Source: Candidatus Argoarchaeum ethanivorans (GTDB lineage: Archaea > Halobacteriota > Methanosarcinia > Methanosarcinales > EX4572-44). From it: a stretch of 37,424 nt of DNA. Shown here one piece after another: positions 17,602-25,503 of the stretch. The notes below the pieces were generated by a model. The model was given only the letters and a program-made list of their open reading frames with translations. It searched no databases and was not told where the DNA came from. The position numbers and the translations under genes are program-made. Each line of letters opens with the position of its first letter. Within the stretch, counting starts at the first letter, position 1. The stretch covers positions 1 to 37,424 of the forward strand of contig CAJHIS010000007.1 in NCBI GenBank assembly GCA_905067555.1. Reading direction: 5' to 3'.

Positions 17602-18441
17602 ATTTCCTCCTTATGCGATTTATCTCGTTGTCAAAATCTGCCGAATCGTAAATAATTTCTGCTGCGGGTTTTCCGAGACTTTTTGTTATATTCTGAAATT
17701 GGGTTTTGGAAAAACCACAGAGAGCACAGAGGACACAGAGAAAAATAACAACTCTCTGTGCCCTCCGTGCCCTCCGTGGTTAATCTTCTTTGTCATACTC
17801 ACATCCACCCGGAAGAAATTAAAAAGCCACGTTTTTCCGGTGATTGCCCAATAGAGTTTGTTCTGAACCGTTGCGAAAAAATCCTTTGTTGCTGGCGCGT
17901 TTTTGTAATAATCAGCGGCAAGCGCGTAGATGTCGGTGATCTTCTGGTAAAACCGCCGCTCACTTGCCCGGATTTCCCTGATTCGTTCAAGGAGTTCCTC
18001 GAAATAGTCCTTGCCGAAAAGCTGGTTGCCCTGCTTGAGCCGTTCGTCGTCCATGACAACTCCCTTGATGATGTATTCTTTCAGGGTTCTTGTAGCCCAG
18101 ATGCGGAATTGGGTAGCCTGGTAGGAGTTGACGCGGTAGCCGACCGAAATGATGGCGTCGAGGTTATAGAATTCCATTTTCCGGCGGACATTCCTACCTC
18201 CTTCATTTTGAACTGTTTCCAAAATGGAAATAGTTGACTTTTTCCTCAACTCCCCTGTTTTATAGATGTTTGCCAGATGTTTGCTGATGGCAGGTACATT
18301 TACTCCAAACAGTCCGGATATGCCTTTCTGGGTGAGCCAGACGGTTTCATCCTTCAGAAATACTTCTACATTCACGTCTCCATCACCTGAGGTGTAGAGG
18401 ATGAAATCTGATTGTTGTTTTACAATGTCGCTTTTGTTCAT
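17590..18441 (-). pseudogene. RhuM paralogue disrupted by an inverted-repeat element
   Basis: The first ~205 codons are a good RhuM (DNA-binding N-terminus, AIISVGYRVNSYQATQFRIWATRTLKEY, then RRFYQKITDIYALAADYYKN and FFATVQNKLYWAITGKT). The frame then enters a 69-bp inverted-repeat element (17713-17781), translated as the low-complexity NHGGHGGHRE type, and stops at 17686. Beyond the element another frame resumes with NITKSLGKPAAEIIY and then SADFDNEINRIRR, ending at the start of the next rhuM. The ~120 residues that should lie between are absent. The gene therefore has both an insertion and an internal deletion. Confidence 0.78.
17713..17781. repeat. MITE-like inverted repeat inside rhuM
   Basis: Arms of 28 nt (17713-17740 and 17754-17781) rich in CACAGAG/CTCTGTG triplets, about 82% complementary, with a 13-nt AT-rich centre. 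Repeats of this ACCACAGAG...CTCCGTGGT type are, from general knowledge, scattered through many bacterial and archaeal genomes and produce spurious NHGGHGGHRE peptides. The insertion is clearly secondary because it interrupts a recognisable gene. Confidence 0.8.
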
Positions 18442-18470
18442 GTGCCCGCCTCTTGTTGCTTCAATTTCAC

Positions 18471-18770
18471 CTAGACTTCACCATTCATCAGCTTCGGCAA
18501 CAGCGTATCCCGCAGTTTTTCAAGGGTGCGGATTTGTTTGTTGTTTATTTCCTGATTATCTTTGGTATCACTGGATTTTGCCTTATTTTGAGGTATTCTG
18601 CCAACGGCTGATTGCAGGCGTTTCGATAATAACACATCTTTAAAGAATCGTCTGTCCGACGTTTCGTTGTCAGGAGCGATGAAAGGAGCGTAGACCTCGT
18701 AATAAACAGATTTCTCTAATAATTCAATGGTTAATTTCTCGATTCTGGATTCGGTTATTTTTGGACTCAT
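18471..18770 (-). pseudogene. Chimeric remnant: HsdR N-terminus fused to HsdS C-terminus
   Basis: A 99-residue ORF. Residues 1 to about 60 (KITESRIEKLTIELLEKS..., APDNETSDRRFFKDVLL) match the start of the HsdR at 16245. The last ~25 residues (IRTLEKLRDTLLPKLMNGEV) match the C-terminus of the HsdS at 19618. Roughly 1000 HsdR residues and the target-recognition parts of HsdS are missing, yet the join is open. This implies that a second hsdR-hsdS arrangement once existed and collapsed by deletion. The ORF starts 3 nt after the HEPN-like gene with a good GGAGG, so it could still be translated. Confidence 0.75.
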
Positions 18771-18773
18771 AAT

Positions 18774-19604
18774 TTATTCCTCCGCCTTACTTAAATCTGC
18801 AATTGCTGCCTGGAGCACTTTCCAACTGATTTGTGCTGTATGCTCATCTGGTGTAAACTTTGAAACCATTTGTTGATATGGATGCATATAATTCCTAAAA
18901 TCTCGCATGGAATGACTATGTTTTTTTATATCCAAACCAAGAAAACCAATTTCATGAGCAACATTGATGAGATCATTTAATGTCCATTCATGAAATCTTT
19001 TAATTTTTCCTTCTTTATTTTTAGGTGCGGATCTCGAAGTGTTAAATTTTTGCGGATATTTAGTAGTAAAGTTAAGCAATAACCCTTCAAGCACACTTCC
19101 ACACAAAAAGATAACAGCTAATGATGCATTGTTTTTTAAACAAATTTGAATTTCGGTAATTCTTTGCTCAATAATGTCAGAAAGTCCCGAGGTTAAGTTT
19201 AATTGTGATAAATTAATTTCAAAATCTCTTTTTAAAAAGTCTTCTTCCTTTTTAACGTCGTCATCATATTGTTTCCCAAGAAGTCTATAAACAATTTTTA
19301 AACCTTTTTTATAGATATTATGATCTACAGTTTTGCTTTCCCTCTTTTGATCATATTTCCATATTTCTAATAAGTCCTCCAAAACTTTTCCTACAATTTC
19401 ATCTGATTCTAATTCCCAAAACGCTCTAAGCCTTTTTGCTTTTGAATCACCGTTAAATGCGTATTTATCATCGGATATGTTAATACCAACAACATCTCTA
19501 AACAATTCGGCAAAGGTAGCATTAGTGTAACCTAATACATAGCCTGAACTCATACCAAATATATCTTCAAAATACTTTTTCTCTACAGGTTTCAGATTAG
19601 CCAT
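18774..19604 (-). CDS. HEPN-like protein in the restriction operon, possible abortive-infection factor
   Basis: A 276-residue soluble protein of no named family that I recognise with certainty. The C-terminal third has a helix SLAVIFLCGSVLEGLLL, then KRFHEWTLNDLINVAHEIGFL, then MRDFRNYMHPYQQ. The RDFRNYMH segment at about residues 235-242 fits the R-x4-6-H signature of HEPN domains, many of which are RNases in defence and toxin systems. The N-terminal half (residues 1-130) is charged and lacks motifs. It lies between hsdS and hsdR fragments in the same operon, as many anti-phage accessory genes do. A GTG immediately precedes the ATG at 19604. The function is inferred. Confidence 0.6.
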   Translation of the reverse strand: MANLKPVEKKYFEDIFGMSSGYVLGYTNATFAELFRDVVGINISDDKYAFNGDSKAKRLRAFWELESDEIVGKVLEDLLEIWKYDQKRESKTVDHNIYKKGLKIVYRLLGKQYDDDVKKEEDFLKRDFEINLSQLNLTSGLSDIIEQRITEIQICLKNNASLAVIFLCGSVLEGLLLNFTTKYPQKFNTSRSAPKNKEGKIKRFHEWTLNDLINVAHEIGFLGLDIKKHSHSMRDFRNYMHPYQQMVSKFTPDEHTAQISWKVLQAAIADLSKAEE

Positions 19605-19617
19605 CACATAACCCCTT

Positions 19618-20721
19618 TTAGTAGCTCATCCTGACTTCCCTGCTCATCAATTTAGGCAAGAGCGTATCACGGAGTTTTTCAAGGGTGCGGATTTGTTTTA
19701 TATTGTCTCTCAATTTATTTATAAATGTTGAAGTAAACTGATTGAACTTGTTTAGTTTCCCTAAAGGTGCAATTTTAATTTCTGTAGATAACGCAATATC
19801 CCGATTTAGGCCAGGAACTGCTGAGTCTGAATTCATTTCTTCAAAATTGAGTGTCTTTAGTAAGAAGTATTCATACAACAATCCTGCGGATTCAACTTTT
19901 GATTTGATATAATACGTTGTATCAATAGGGAAAAAGTTGTCCCACAGATAAATAACTTTGCCAAGCGTACCTTTTCTGCCGATAACGATCCCAGGACCTT
20001 CGACCAAAAATTCAGAGTGATAACCGACAACGCCGCTTGAACCAATTACTGGACAACCTGTGTCTGTTCTTATTTCTTTTTTTAACCCTTTACCATAAAT
20101 AAGCTCAATAACATCACCCAACATGCCTTCCTCCCACCCCTCATCCGCCTCCTCCACAAACCACTGCCTGAACAGTGTTTCCGCCATGGCTTCGAGGGTC
20201 TTGTTCTGGCGGTGGAGCAGGTCTATCTTGTCGTCGAGGCTGGAGAGCACCGAGGCAATGGCGCGCTGTTCGGGGAGCGGGGGGAAAAGAAATTCGTGCT
20301 GTTTTACAACATCTGTTTGTACTCTTTGTCTTCCAGAACTTCCAGTCATTGAAGCAATCGCCAGATCTCTAAACTCTGGAGAACAGGCGAGATAAAAAAG
20401 ATAATTCTTATCGCTGATACCTTTTATTTCACGCAGAACTATAAACTCCGTTGAACCAAAACCAACTTCATCATCTTCAAGCAAATCGACAAAAGATGTT
20501 TTGCCATTCTCAAGGCTTGGGGTGATTCTTGCTACAAGAGTATCTCCGTTCCTGAACTTAACGCCGCCTTTGTATTCTTCTTTGGTATAAGTTGAGATTT
20601 TCTTCGTGAACGGTTGTAATAACTCCATGGCTACCTTCTTAGCTTTAGTGCCTTTAGCTAAGCGTTCGGCAGGATTAATTACTGCAATCTCCTGTAATTT
20701 TGTTTCCTTCCACTCACTCAT
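19618..20721 (-). CDS. hsdS: Type I restriction enzyme, specificity (S) subunit
   Basis: A 367-residue HsdS that sets the DNA target of the complex. Two target-recognition domains are visible: TRD1 (about residues 1-150, ending in the FPPLPEQRAIASVLSSLD conserved region) and TRD2 (about 195-345, beginning WEEGMLGDVIELIYGKG). Each is followed by the coiled spacer (KIDLLHRQNKTLEAMAETLF and IKQIRTLEKLRDTLLPKLM). Length is slightly below the usual 400 but both halves are complete. The start overlaps the preceding small ORF by 8 nt, implying coupled translation. Confidence 0.9.
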   Translation of the reverse strand: MSEWKETKLQEIAVINPAERLAKGTKAKKVAMELLQPFTKKISTYTKEEYKGGVKFRNGDTLVARITPSLENGKTSFVDLLEDDEVGFGSTEFIVLREIKGISDKNYLFYLACSPEFRDLAIASMTGSSGRQRVQTDVVKQHEFLFPPLPEQRAIASVLSSLDDKIDLLHRQNKTLEAMAETLFRQWFVEEADEGWEEGMLGDVIELIYGKGLKKEIRTDTGCPVIGSSGVVGYHSEFLVEGPGIVIGRKGTLGKVIYLWDNFFPIDTTYYIKSKVESAGLLYEYFLLKTLNFEEMNSDSAVPGLNRDIALSTEIKIAPLGKLNKFNQFTSTFINKLRDNIKQIRTLEKLRDTLLPKLMSREVRMSY

Positions 20722-20965
20722 CCCGAACCACCCTCCTAAATACTACCACGTCAAACGTTCCTTCATCTCCATCCCCCGCAACCTGAAATTCGCCATCATA
20801 ATACGCATTTTCAGTTTCATGCTTCACCTTAATAACTCCCGGTGGATAAAAGTTCTCAAAACCATTTTCATACCCGCTGGTCAATACCGGCAGATCCTGC
20901 GGCAGGGATTTCAAAATTTCAACCAACTGACCAACTGTGAAATGGAACACCTCTTTTTTACTCAT
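20714..20965 (-). CDS. Small hypothetical protein in the hsd operon
   Basis: An 83-residue acidic protein beginning MSKKEVFHFTVGQLVEILKSLPQDLPVL, followed by YENGFENFYPPGVI and a beta-rich C-terminal part. The opening resembles short proteins found next to restriction or plasmid genes, but I cannot name the family. Its stop overlaps the hsdS start by 8 nt and it follows the ORF6N gene by 15 nt, so it is embedded in the operon. It could be a regulator of hsdS or an antirestriction-type protein; both are guesses. Confidence 0.6.
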   Translation of the reverse strand: MSKKEVFHFTVGQLVEILKSLPQDLPVLTSGYENGFENFYPPGVIKVKHETENAYYDGEFQVAGDGDEGTFDVVVFRRVVRDE

Positions 20966-20980
20966 TGCGATTCCTCCCGC

Positions 20981-21880
20981 TCACTCATCCCCCAGCCCCT
21001 TCAATCTCGTGATCATCTCAAACGCCCCGATATTCATCTTCGAGAACGCAAACCATTTCTTTCCAATATCTTTTAAAGAAGCTCCAAAATGATAGACAGT
21101 GGTGTTGTCAATAATTATAAACCGGTCATGGGAGTCTTTGAACTCTTTTATCTCGATGGACGGATACTGTTCATTAAATTTCTTTATATCCAATGCCAGT
21201 TGTTTTGATATTGTTTTTGTGAGACTCGTAACTTTTACACCTTTATTTCTTTTTGTGAGATGCGTCAAAACAGTATCATCAATATAATTACTAATTATAA
21301 ATATTGTATTATGTGCTTTTCTGATAAGATAAGAAACAAATTGATACGCATCAAAAATCTGGCCATCAAAAAAGATACCTTGTTTTGGTTTTATGCTTCG
21401 TTTTTCAATGGCATTGAAAATCTGTTCAAATTTCTGATCAGTTTCTGCTTTATGCTCTATCTGCCGTATTTCCACAGCATCCAGGCGCTGAAAAACCTCT
21501 GCATTTGAAGCGATAAAACGGCGCATTGCAACGAAAGCTCGCATAATCTGAATATTAACTTCAATCGCTCTTTCACTGGTAAGTACCCCAGAAATAGTCG
21601 CAACACCCTGTTCTATAAAAACAAATGGAAGTGAACCGCCCAGATGCTGCTTCGAATGTATCGCATTTTGCGATACCATAAAATTAACCTCTTCTTCTGT
21701 GAGCTGAAACATGAAATCTGAGGGGAAACGTTTGATATTTCTTTTCACCTGTTCTCTTAGTCTGATTGGTTTTACGCCATAAAAAATGGCTAAATCCCTA
21801 TCCAGCATTACCTGAACATCACGGATGGTATATATTCTGCTCTGGATATCATCAATTATCACCAATCCATTTTTACTCAT
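20981..21880 (-). CDS. ORF6N-domain protein with a PLD-like C-terminus
   Basis: A 299-residue protein. Residues ~10-120 form an ORF6N/KilA-N-like DNA-binding domain ([49 protein letters not shown]), known from phage and mobile-element proteins. A short linker is followed from about residue 165 by a domain with [30 protein letters not shown] and [19 protein letters not shown], a pattern seen in phospholipase-D-like or nuclease-like C-termini of such proteins. It overlaps the hsdM end by 4 nt (ATGA). It could be an accessory defence or regulatory protein; substrate and activity are unknown. Confidence 0.75.
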   Translation of the reverse strand: MSKNGLVIIDDIQSRIYTIRDVQVMLDRDLAIFYGVKPIRLREQVKRNIKRFPSDFMFQLTEEEVNFMVSQNAIHSKQHLGGSLPFVFIEQGVATISGVLTSERAIEVNIQIMRAFVAMRRFIASNAEVFQRLDAVEIRQIEHKAETDQKFEQIFNAIEKRSIKPKQGIFFDGQIFDAYQFVSYLIRKAHNTIFIISNYIDDTVLTHLTKRNKGVKVTSLTKTISKQLALDIKKFNEQYPSIEIKEFKDSHDRFIIIDNTTVYHFGASLKDIGKKWFAFSKMNIGAFEMITRLKGLGDE

Positions 21881-23421
21881 ACCAGCTTCACCTTCTTGAG
21901 GTTTTTAGCAATCAGCAAATTAAGCTTCTCTTCCTCTTTCAACTGCTCCTCAAACTCCGCTTTCAGGCTGCTAAATCGCTCATTAAAATCGAAATCATCT
22001 TCTTCATCAGGCAATCCGACATATCGCCCCGGTGTCAGCACGTAATCAAGTTCCCGCACCCGTTCAATAGAAGCAGAATTGCAGAACCCTTTTATATCTT
22101 CATAATTCCTGTCAGGATTGCGCCAATTGTGGTAGGTCTCTGCAACCTTCTGTATGTCTTCAGGTGAGAACTCACGGGTCCTGCGGTTGATCAGATGCCC
22201 CGTGTTCCGGGCGTCAATGAACAGTATTTCGTCTGTCCTGTTCCTGTATTTGCCATTAGCTTTGTTCCTGCTTAAAAACCACAGGCTGGCGGGTATCTGT
22301 GTGTTCAGGAAAAGTTTTGGCGGAAGGTTCACGATGCAATCAACCAGTCTGGCTTCCACAAGCCCCTTTCTGATATCGCCTTCGCCGGATGATTTGGAGG
22401 TCAGAGATCCTTTAGCAAGAACAAAACCTGTCTGTCCGCTTGGGCTGAGGTGGTAGAGAAAATGCTGTATCCAGGCGTAGTTGGCATTTCCTGTTGGTGG
22501 TACGCCGTATTTCCATCTGCCGTCCTTGCGTAAGAGATCACCGCTCCAGTCGCTGTCGTTGAAGGGAGGATTGGCGATAACATAATCAGCTTTTAGGTCT
22601 TTGTGAGTATCATTGAGGAAGGAGCCTTCATTGTTCCATTTCACCTGTGAGCTGTCGATACTGCGAATAGCAAGGTTCATTTTACACAATCGCCAGGTGG
22701 TCTGGTTGCTCTCCTGACCATAAATGGAAATATCGTTTACTTTTCCCTGATGATCTTCTACAAACTTTTCCGACTGAACAAACATACCTCCGGAGCCGCA
22801 ACAAGGGTCAAAGACTCTGCCGTTGTAGGGTTCCAGCATTTCTACAAGCAACTGAACAACGCTTCGGGGGGTGTAGAACTGCCCTCCTTTCTTTCCTTCC
22901 GCAAGCGCGAACTCGCCAAGAAAATACTCGAAAACATGGCCCAGAATATCGGCGCTTCTAACTTTGGCATCGCCAAAGGCGATGTTGCCCACCAGATCGA
23001 TCAAACCGCCAAGACTTGTCGGGTCGAGGTTGCCTCTTGCATAGACCTTTGGTAAAACCCCCTTGAGCAAGGGATTCTCTTTTTCGATTGCGTCCATCGC
23101 GATATCAACGTCTTTACCAATCTCTGGCCGTTTGGCTCGTGCTTGTAAATATGACCAGCGAGCAATCGCAGGAACAAAAAAAACATTCTCGGCTTTGTAT
23201 TCGTCCCTGTCTTCAGGGTCAGCACCAGCGTAATCCCCCTCTCCTTTTTGCAGTTTTTGATATAATCCCTCAAAGGCATCTGAGATATATTTCAGGAAAA
23301 TCAGACCCAGGACTATATGTTTGTACTCGGCAGCGTCAATATTCTTTCTGAGTTTATCCGCCGCTTTCCAGAGTTGCTTCTCAAGAGGTTCTTCTTGAGT
23401 TTTATTGTCGTTCTTTGCCAT
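21877..23421 (-). CDS. hsdM: Type I restriction enzyme, modification (M) subunit
   Basis: A 514-residue adenine-N6 methyltransferase. The N-terminal helical domain ([34 protein letters not shown]) is typical of HsdM. The SAM-binding motif [11 protein letters not shown] is near residue 205 and the catalytic NPPF ([11 protein letters not shown]) near 282. The C-terminus runs through the HsdM domain to the [14 protein letters not shown] end. All motifs are intact. As the first gene of the minus-strand operon it should be expressed together with the genes down to hsdR. Its ATG follows an AT-rich leader at 23422-23460. Confidence 0.93.
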   Translation of the reverse strand: MAKNDNKTQEEPLEKQLWKAADKLRKNIDAAEYKHIVLGLIFLKYISDAFEGLYQKLQKGEGDYAGADPEDRDEYKAENVFFVPAIARWSYLQARAKRPEIGKDVDIAMDAIEKENPLLKGVLPKVYARGNLDPTSLGGLIDLVGNIAFGDAKVRSADILGHVFEYFLGEFALAEGKKGGQFYTPRSVVQLLVEMLEPYNGRVFDPCCGSGGMFVQSEKFVEDHQGKVNDISIYGQESNQTTWRLCKMNLAIRSIDSSQVKWNNEGSFLNDTHKDLKADYVIANPPFNDSDWSGDLLRKDGRWKYGVPPTGNANYAWIQHFLYHLSPSGQTGFVLAKGSLTSKSSGEGDIRKGLVEARLVDCIVNLPPKLFLNTQIPASLWFLSRNKANGKYRNRTDEILFIDARNTGHLINRRTREFSPEDIQKVAETYHNWRNPDRNYEDIKGFCNSASIERVRELDYVLTPGRYVGLPDEEDDFDFNERFSSLKAEFEEQLKEEEKLNLLIAKNLKKVKLV

Positions 23422-23564
23422 TTTACCAATCCTTCCCGATTATTGTATTAACGCTCATTCAGAGATGATGTACGTTTCTAACAGGCACTTTTATATCATT
23501 CGTTATCGCAGGGTCAATTAATATAGTTTTCATGTGTAAAACCCGTTTTCAGTATTGGCATGTT

Positions 23565-23661
23565 GCATAACATCGTATATCCGAACTTGGTTCGTATATC
23601 CTCACGATTTGGTGATATATCCGAACAGAGTTTGCATATACATCCTTCTGGTCGAACATCT
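23565..23661 (-). repeat. Integrase 3' flanking repeat with paired hairpins, copy 1
   Basis: This ~97-bp segment directly follows the integrase remnant stop and recurs almost unchanged at 28023-28119. It contains two hairpins: 23578-23598 (arms TATCCGAAC and GTTCGTATA, loop TTG) and 23617-23639 (arms ATATCCGAAC and GTTTGCATAT, loop AGA), each with one or two mismatches. It may be part of a recombination (att) site. Confidence 0.65.
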
Positions 23662-23936
23662 TCAATCACCATCCTCTCCTCCTTTTATCTGTAAGCTATC
23701 CAGCGGACTTTTAATCTTACCCATATCATTGTTACTTACATGCGTATATATCTCTGTCGTCTTACTACTTTTATGCCCCAGTAATCCCTGAATATACCTC
23801 AAATCCACACCGCTTTCCAGCGGATGTATGGCAAAGCCGTGCCTCAACGAATGAGTCGTGACATTCTTCCTGATATTCGCTCTTTTACAGGCATTTGCGA
23901 ATATCTTTCCAACTGTCCGGGTGTTATATGTTTTTC
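23662..23936 (-). pseudogene. Tyrosine recombinase (XerC/D-like) C-terminal fragment, copy 1
   Basis: About 90 codons of the catalytic C-terminus. The frame opens at about 23936 and reads [18 protein letters not shown], then the H-x-x-R motif [12 protein letters not shown], the [16 protein letters not shown] block containing the catalytic His and the nucleophile Tyr, and ends [12 protein letters not shown]. The N-terminal arm-binding and core domains and the first catalytic Arg are absent. No start codon precedes the open part. It lies at the right end of the restriction island and about 280 bp from tRNA-Leu, so it is probably what is left of the enzyme that integrated the island. Confidence 0.85.
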
Positions 23937-23982
23937 CTCATTATGGCTCGGAAATAACCAGTAACCATTGATTGCGGAGCAC

Positions 23983-24186
23983 TGCATAACTTCGTTGTGC
24001 AGAAATAACTATTAACTTGAGTAGAAACAACTATTAACTTGAGTAGAGATAACTCTTGATTGCGAAGCACTGCACAACTTCGTTGTGCAGAAAATAACTA
24101 TCAACTGCACAATTCTTGATTGCGCTAGTAATCAAGTGCAGAAAACAACGGTTAACGGCCAACTCTTGATTACGAAGTAATCAAGT
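23983..24186. repeat. Hairpin repeat cluster beside tRNA-Leu
   Basis: Four palindromes: 23983-24003 (arm CTGCATAAC, loop TTC, one mismatch), 24071-24091 (arm CTGCACAAC, loop TTC, perfect), 24116-24137 (arm CTTGATTGC, loop GCTA, one mismatch) and 24166-24186 (arm CTTGATTAC, loop GAA, perfect). A tandem 22-bp repeat based on TATTAACTTGAGTAGA lies at 24009-24052. The last hairpin ends 31 nt before the tRNA. The first repeats the left-edge unit of the restriction island. Confidence 0.8.
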
Positions 24187-24217
24187 GCCACAGCAATCAA
24201 GCACATAAAACATAAGG

Positions 24218-24302
24218 CGAGGGTTGCCCAGCCAGGTCAAAGGCGACAGGCTTAGGACCTGTTCTCATAGGAGTCCGCGAGTTCGAATCTCGTCCCTCGC
24301 AC
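24218..24302 (+). tRNA. tRNA-Leu (anticodon UAG)
   Basis: An 85-nt class II tRNA. The acceptor stem pairs GCGAGGG with CCCTCGC and the discriminator base is A. The anticodon stem ACAGG/CCTGT encloses loop CTTAGGA with anticodon TAG, reading CUA leucine codons. A long variable arm follows, then the T arm with GTTCGAATC. CCA is not encoded. No intron is visible. It is flanked on the left by the hairpin cluster, and its 3' half overlaps the antisense end of rpoL. Confidence 0.92.
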
Positions 24303-24570
24303 TATTATTGAATGCTTCTTTGAACTCTTCACAGAGATTGTTTATGTTTTCTAATGCTTCAATAACTGCCTCGATCGGGTCGTGATTGTCAGTTGTTCTC
24401 ACAAACAGTATCGGGTCACCAATGGTTACGTGTTTGATGTCGTAAGTTGCCACATCAACACACTCGTTTGTAAGAAGTTCATTTTTAAGAATATTTAATA
24501 AACTGTGGGTTTCTCCACCGATGTGAAGTTTCAGGTCGGTATCTGTTTTACTTAGAATTCTAACTTCCAT
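24265..24570 (-). CDS. rpo11: DNA-directed RNA polymerase subunit L (Rpo11)
   Basis: A 101-residue Rpo11/RpoL, which pairs with Rpo3 in the archaeal RNA polymerase assembly platform. The family pattern is clear: MEVRILSKTDTDLKLHIGGE, HSLLNILKNELL, then VDVATYDIKHVTIGDPILFVRTT and a C-terminal helix. Typical length is near 90; the extra residues after EEFKEAF are encoded by the antisense strand of the tRNA-Leu gene (38-nt overlap) and end in the ARDEIRTRGLL peptide that antisense tRNA sequence often yields. The tail is probably not functional. It lies 17 nt after csl4 in a two-gene operon. Confidence 0.88.
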   Translation of the reverse strand: MEVRILSKTDTDLKLHIGGETHSLLNILKNELLTNECVDVATYDIKHVTIGDPILFVRTTDNHDPIEAVIEALENINNLCEEFKEAFNNSARDEIRTRGLL

Positions 24571-24587
24571 TTTTTGTTTCTCCTGAC

Positions 24588-25166
24588 TTATATTATGCCT
24601 GTTCCGTAGTTTACTGATGTTTTTCTTGTCTCTTTATTGCCGCATGATTTGCACACCAGTTTGACGCCATTTTTATATAATTGCTGCCTGCACCTTGAAC
24701 AGAAGGCTTTCATCACTCCAAGTTCCTTCCCTGCAGTTGTAAGCCTCATACTTTTAACATCGATCACTTTTGCTTTTACAATATCAAAAGGACAGAGTTC
24801 TCTTGAGATGTTATCTACATAGGCGTCTCTTATGTTTGATACGTGAATTGCCGCCTGCCCAAGATTTATAATTTTACGCTCACCTCTTCCTTTAATATGA
24901 GTAATCTCTACAAGCACAACTGAATTTCTTATAGCAGTCACCCGACCAATAACAATATCCTGATCTTGTATATAATTTAAAGGATTGATTACTGGTTTGA
25001 CTGAAATAATTCTGCTTTGTTTATGTAGCTCAACACACCCCATGACCGAAGCATAGATATTGCCCCCTTCATCGAATGTCTGCTCTCCTTTAGTAAACTC
25101 TTCATTTGTTCCTATAAGCTCTCCAGGAAGTGCAAAACCCTGCTCTACTAAATCTTCATTAATCAT
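24588..25166 (-). CDS. csl4: Archaeal exosome RNA-binding subunit Csl4
   Basis: An exosome cap protein of about 192 residues. It has an N-terminal ALPGELIG domain, a central S1-like RNA-binding domain (DQDIVIGRVTAIRNSVVLVEI, GQAAIHVSNIRD, FDIVKAKVIDV) and a C-terminal zinc ribbon (CSRCRQQL and CKSCGN). An in-frame ATG at 25193 would add nine residues; the start at 25166 has AAGGT 6 nt upstream and begins at MINEDLVEQGF, as expected for the family. It is the first gene of a pair with rpo11, linking RNA decay and RNA polymerase genes. Confidence 0.88.
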   Translation of the reverse strand: MINEDLVEQGFALPGELIGTNEEFTKGEQTFDEGGNIYASVMGCVELHKQSRIISVKPVINPLNYIQDQDIVIGRVTAIRNSVVLVEITHIKGRGERKIINLGQAAIHVSNIRDAYVDNISRELCPFDIVKAKVIDVKSMRLTTAGKELGVMKAFCSRCRQQLYKNGVKLVCKSCGNKETRKTSVNYGTGII

Positions 25167-25450
25167 TGTATTACCTTGTGCATTTTTTTTCAAACTCTCA
25201 GATGACTGAGATTCGCTCTTTTTTATTCCATTCTTATTTCTTGTAGTTGTTTTTGTTCTAATAATAATAATCCCTCTTAAGTTCTATTGTCAGCTTCCCT
25301 GTTTCAACGGGCTGGAGTTCCCCGGTAGAAGAGTCTGCAATTCTCACATACCAAAGCATTATTATTGCATATATAGTTGTGTTTATTAGAGTCTGGTGTA
25401 GTATATTAATTCTTCTCAACGGTTTTTTTCTACATTGTGCACCCGATAAG

Positions 25451-25462
25451 TTTAGGTATATT
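25451..25462 (+). promoter_or_regulatory. TATA-like element for threonine synthase
   Basis: TTTAGGTATATT lies about 45 nt before the thrC start, followed by TAGGAGA, a fair ribosome-binding site. The 310-base divergent region 25194-25503 between csl4 and thrC shows otherwise AT-rich sequence without a gene. Confidence 0.4.
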
Positions 25463-25503
25463 GTTGTGCATTAAACAGTTGTTGATAGGAGACTTTCAAG
25501 AAT

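Larger units (their letters stand above)
12809..24010. mobile_element. Candidate 11.2-kb integrated Type I restriction island
   Basis: The segment between two near-identical 28-nt direct repeats holds only accessory genes: a complete Type I restriction-modification operon, paralogous rhuM genes, an ORF6N gene, an HEPN-like gene and, at its right end, the 3' end of a tyrosine recombinase. Core genes lie on both sides (argF to the left; tRNA-Leu, rpoL and csl4 to the right). This is the layout of an integrative island beside a tRNA. Because the hairpin repeat is dispersed in this genome, its occurrence at both edges could be coincidence. The boundaries are therefore inferred. Confidence 0.45.

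Noticed and set aside
24009-24052. Possible CRISPR because of regularly spaced repeats near the hairpins
   Set aside because: Only two 22-bp units, no unique spacers of constant length and no cas genes in view.
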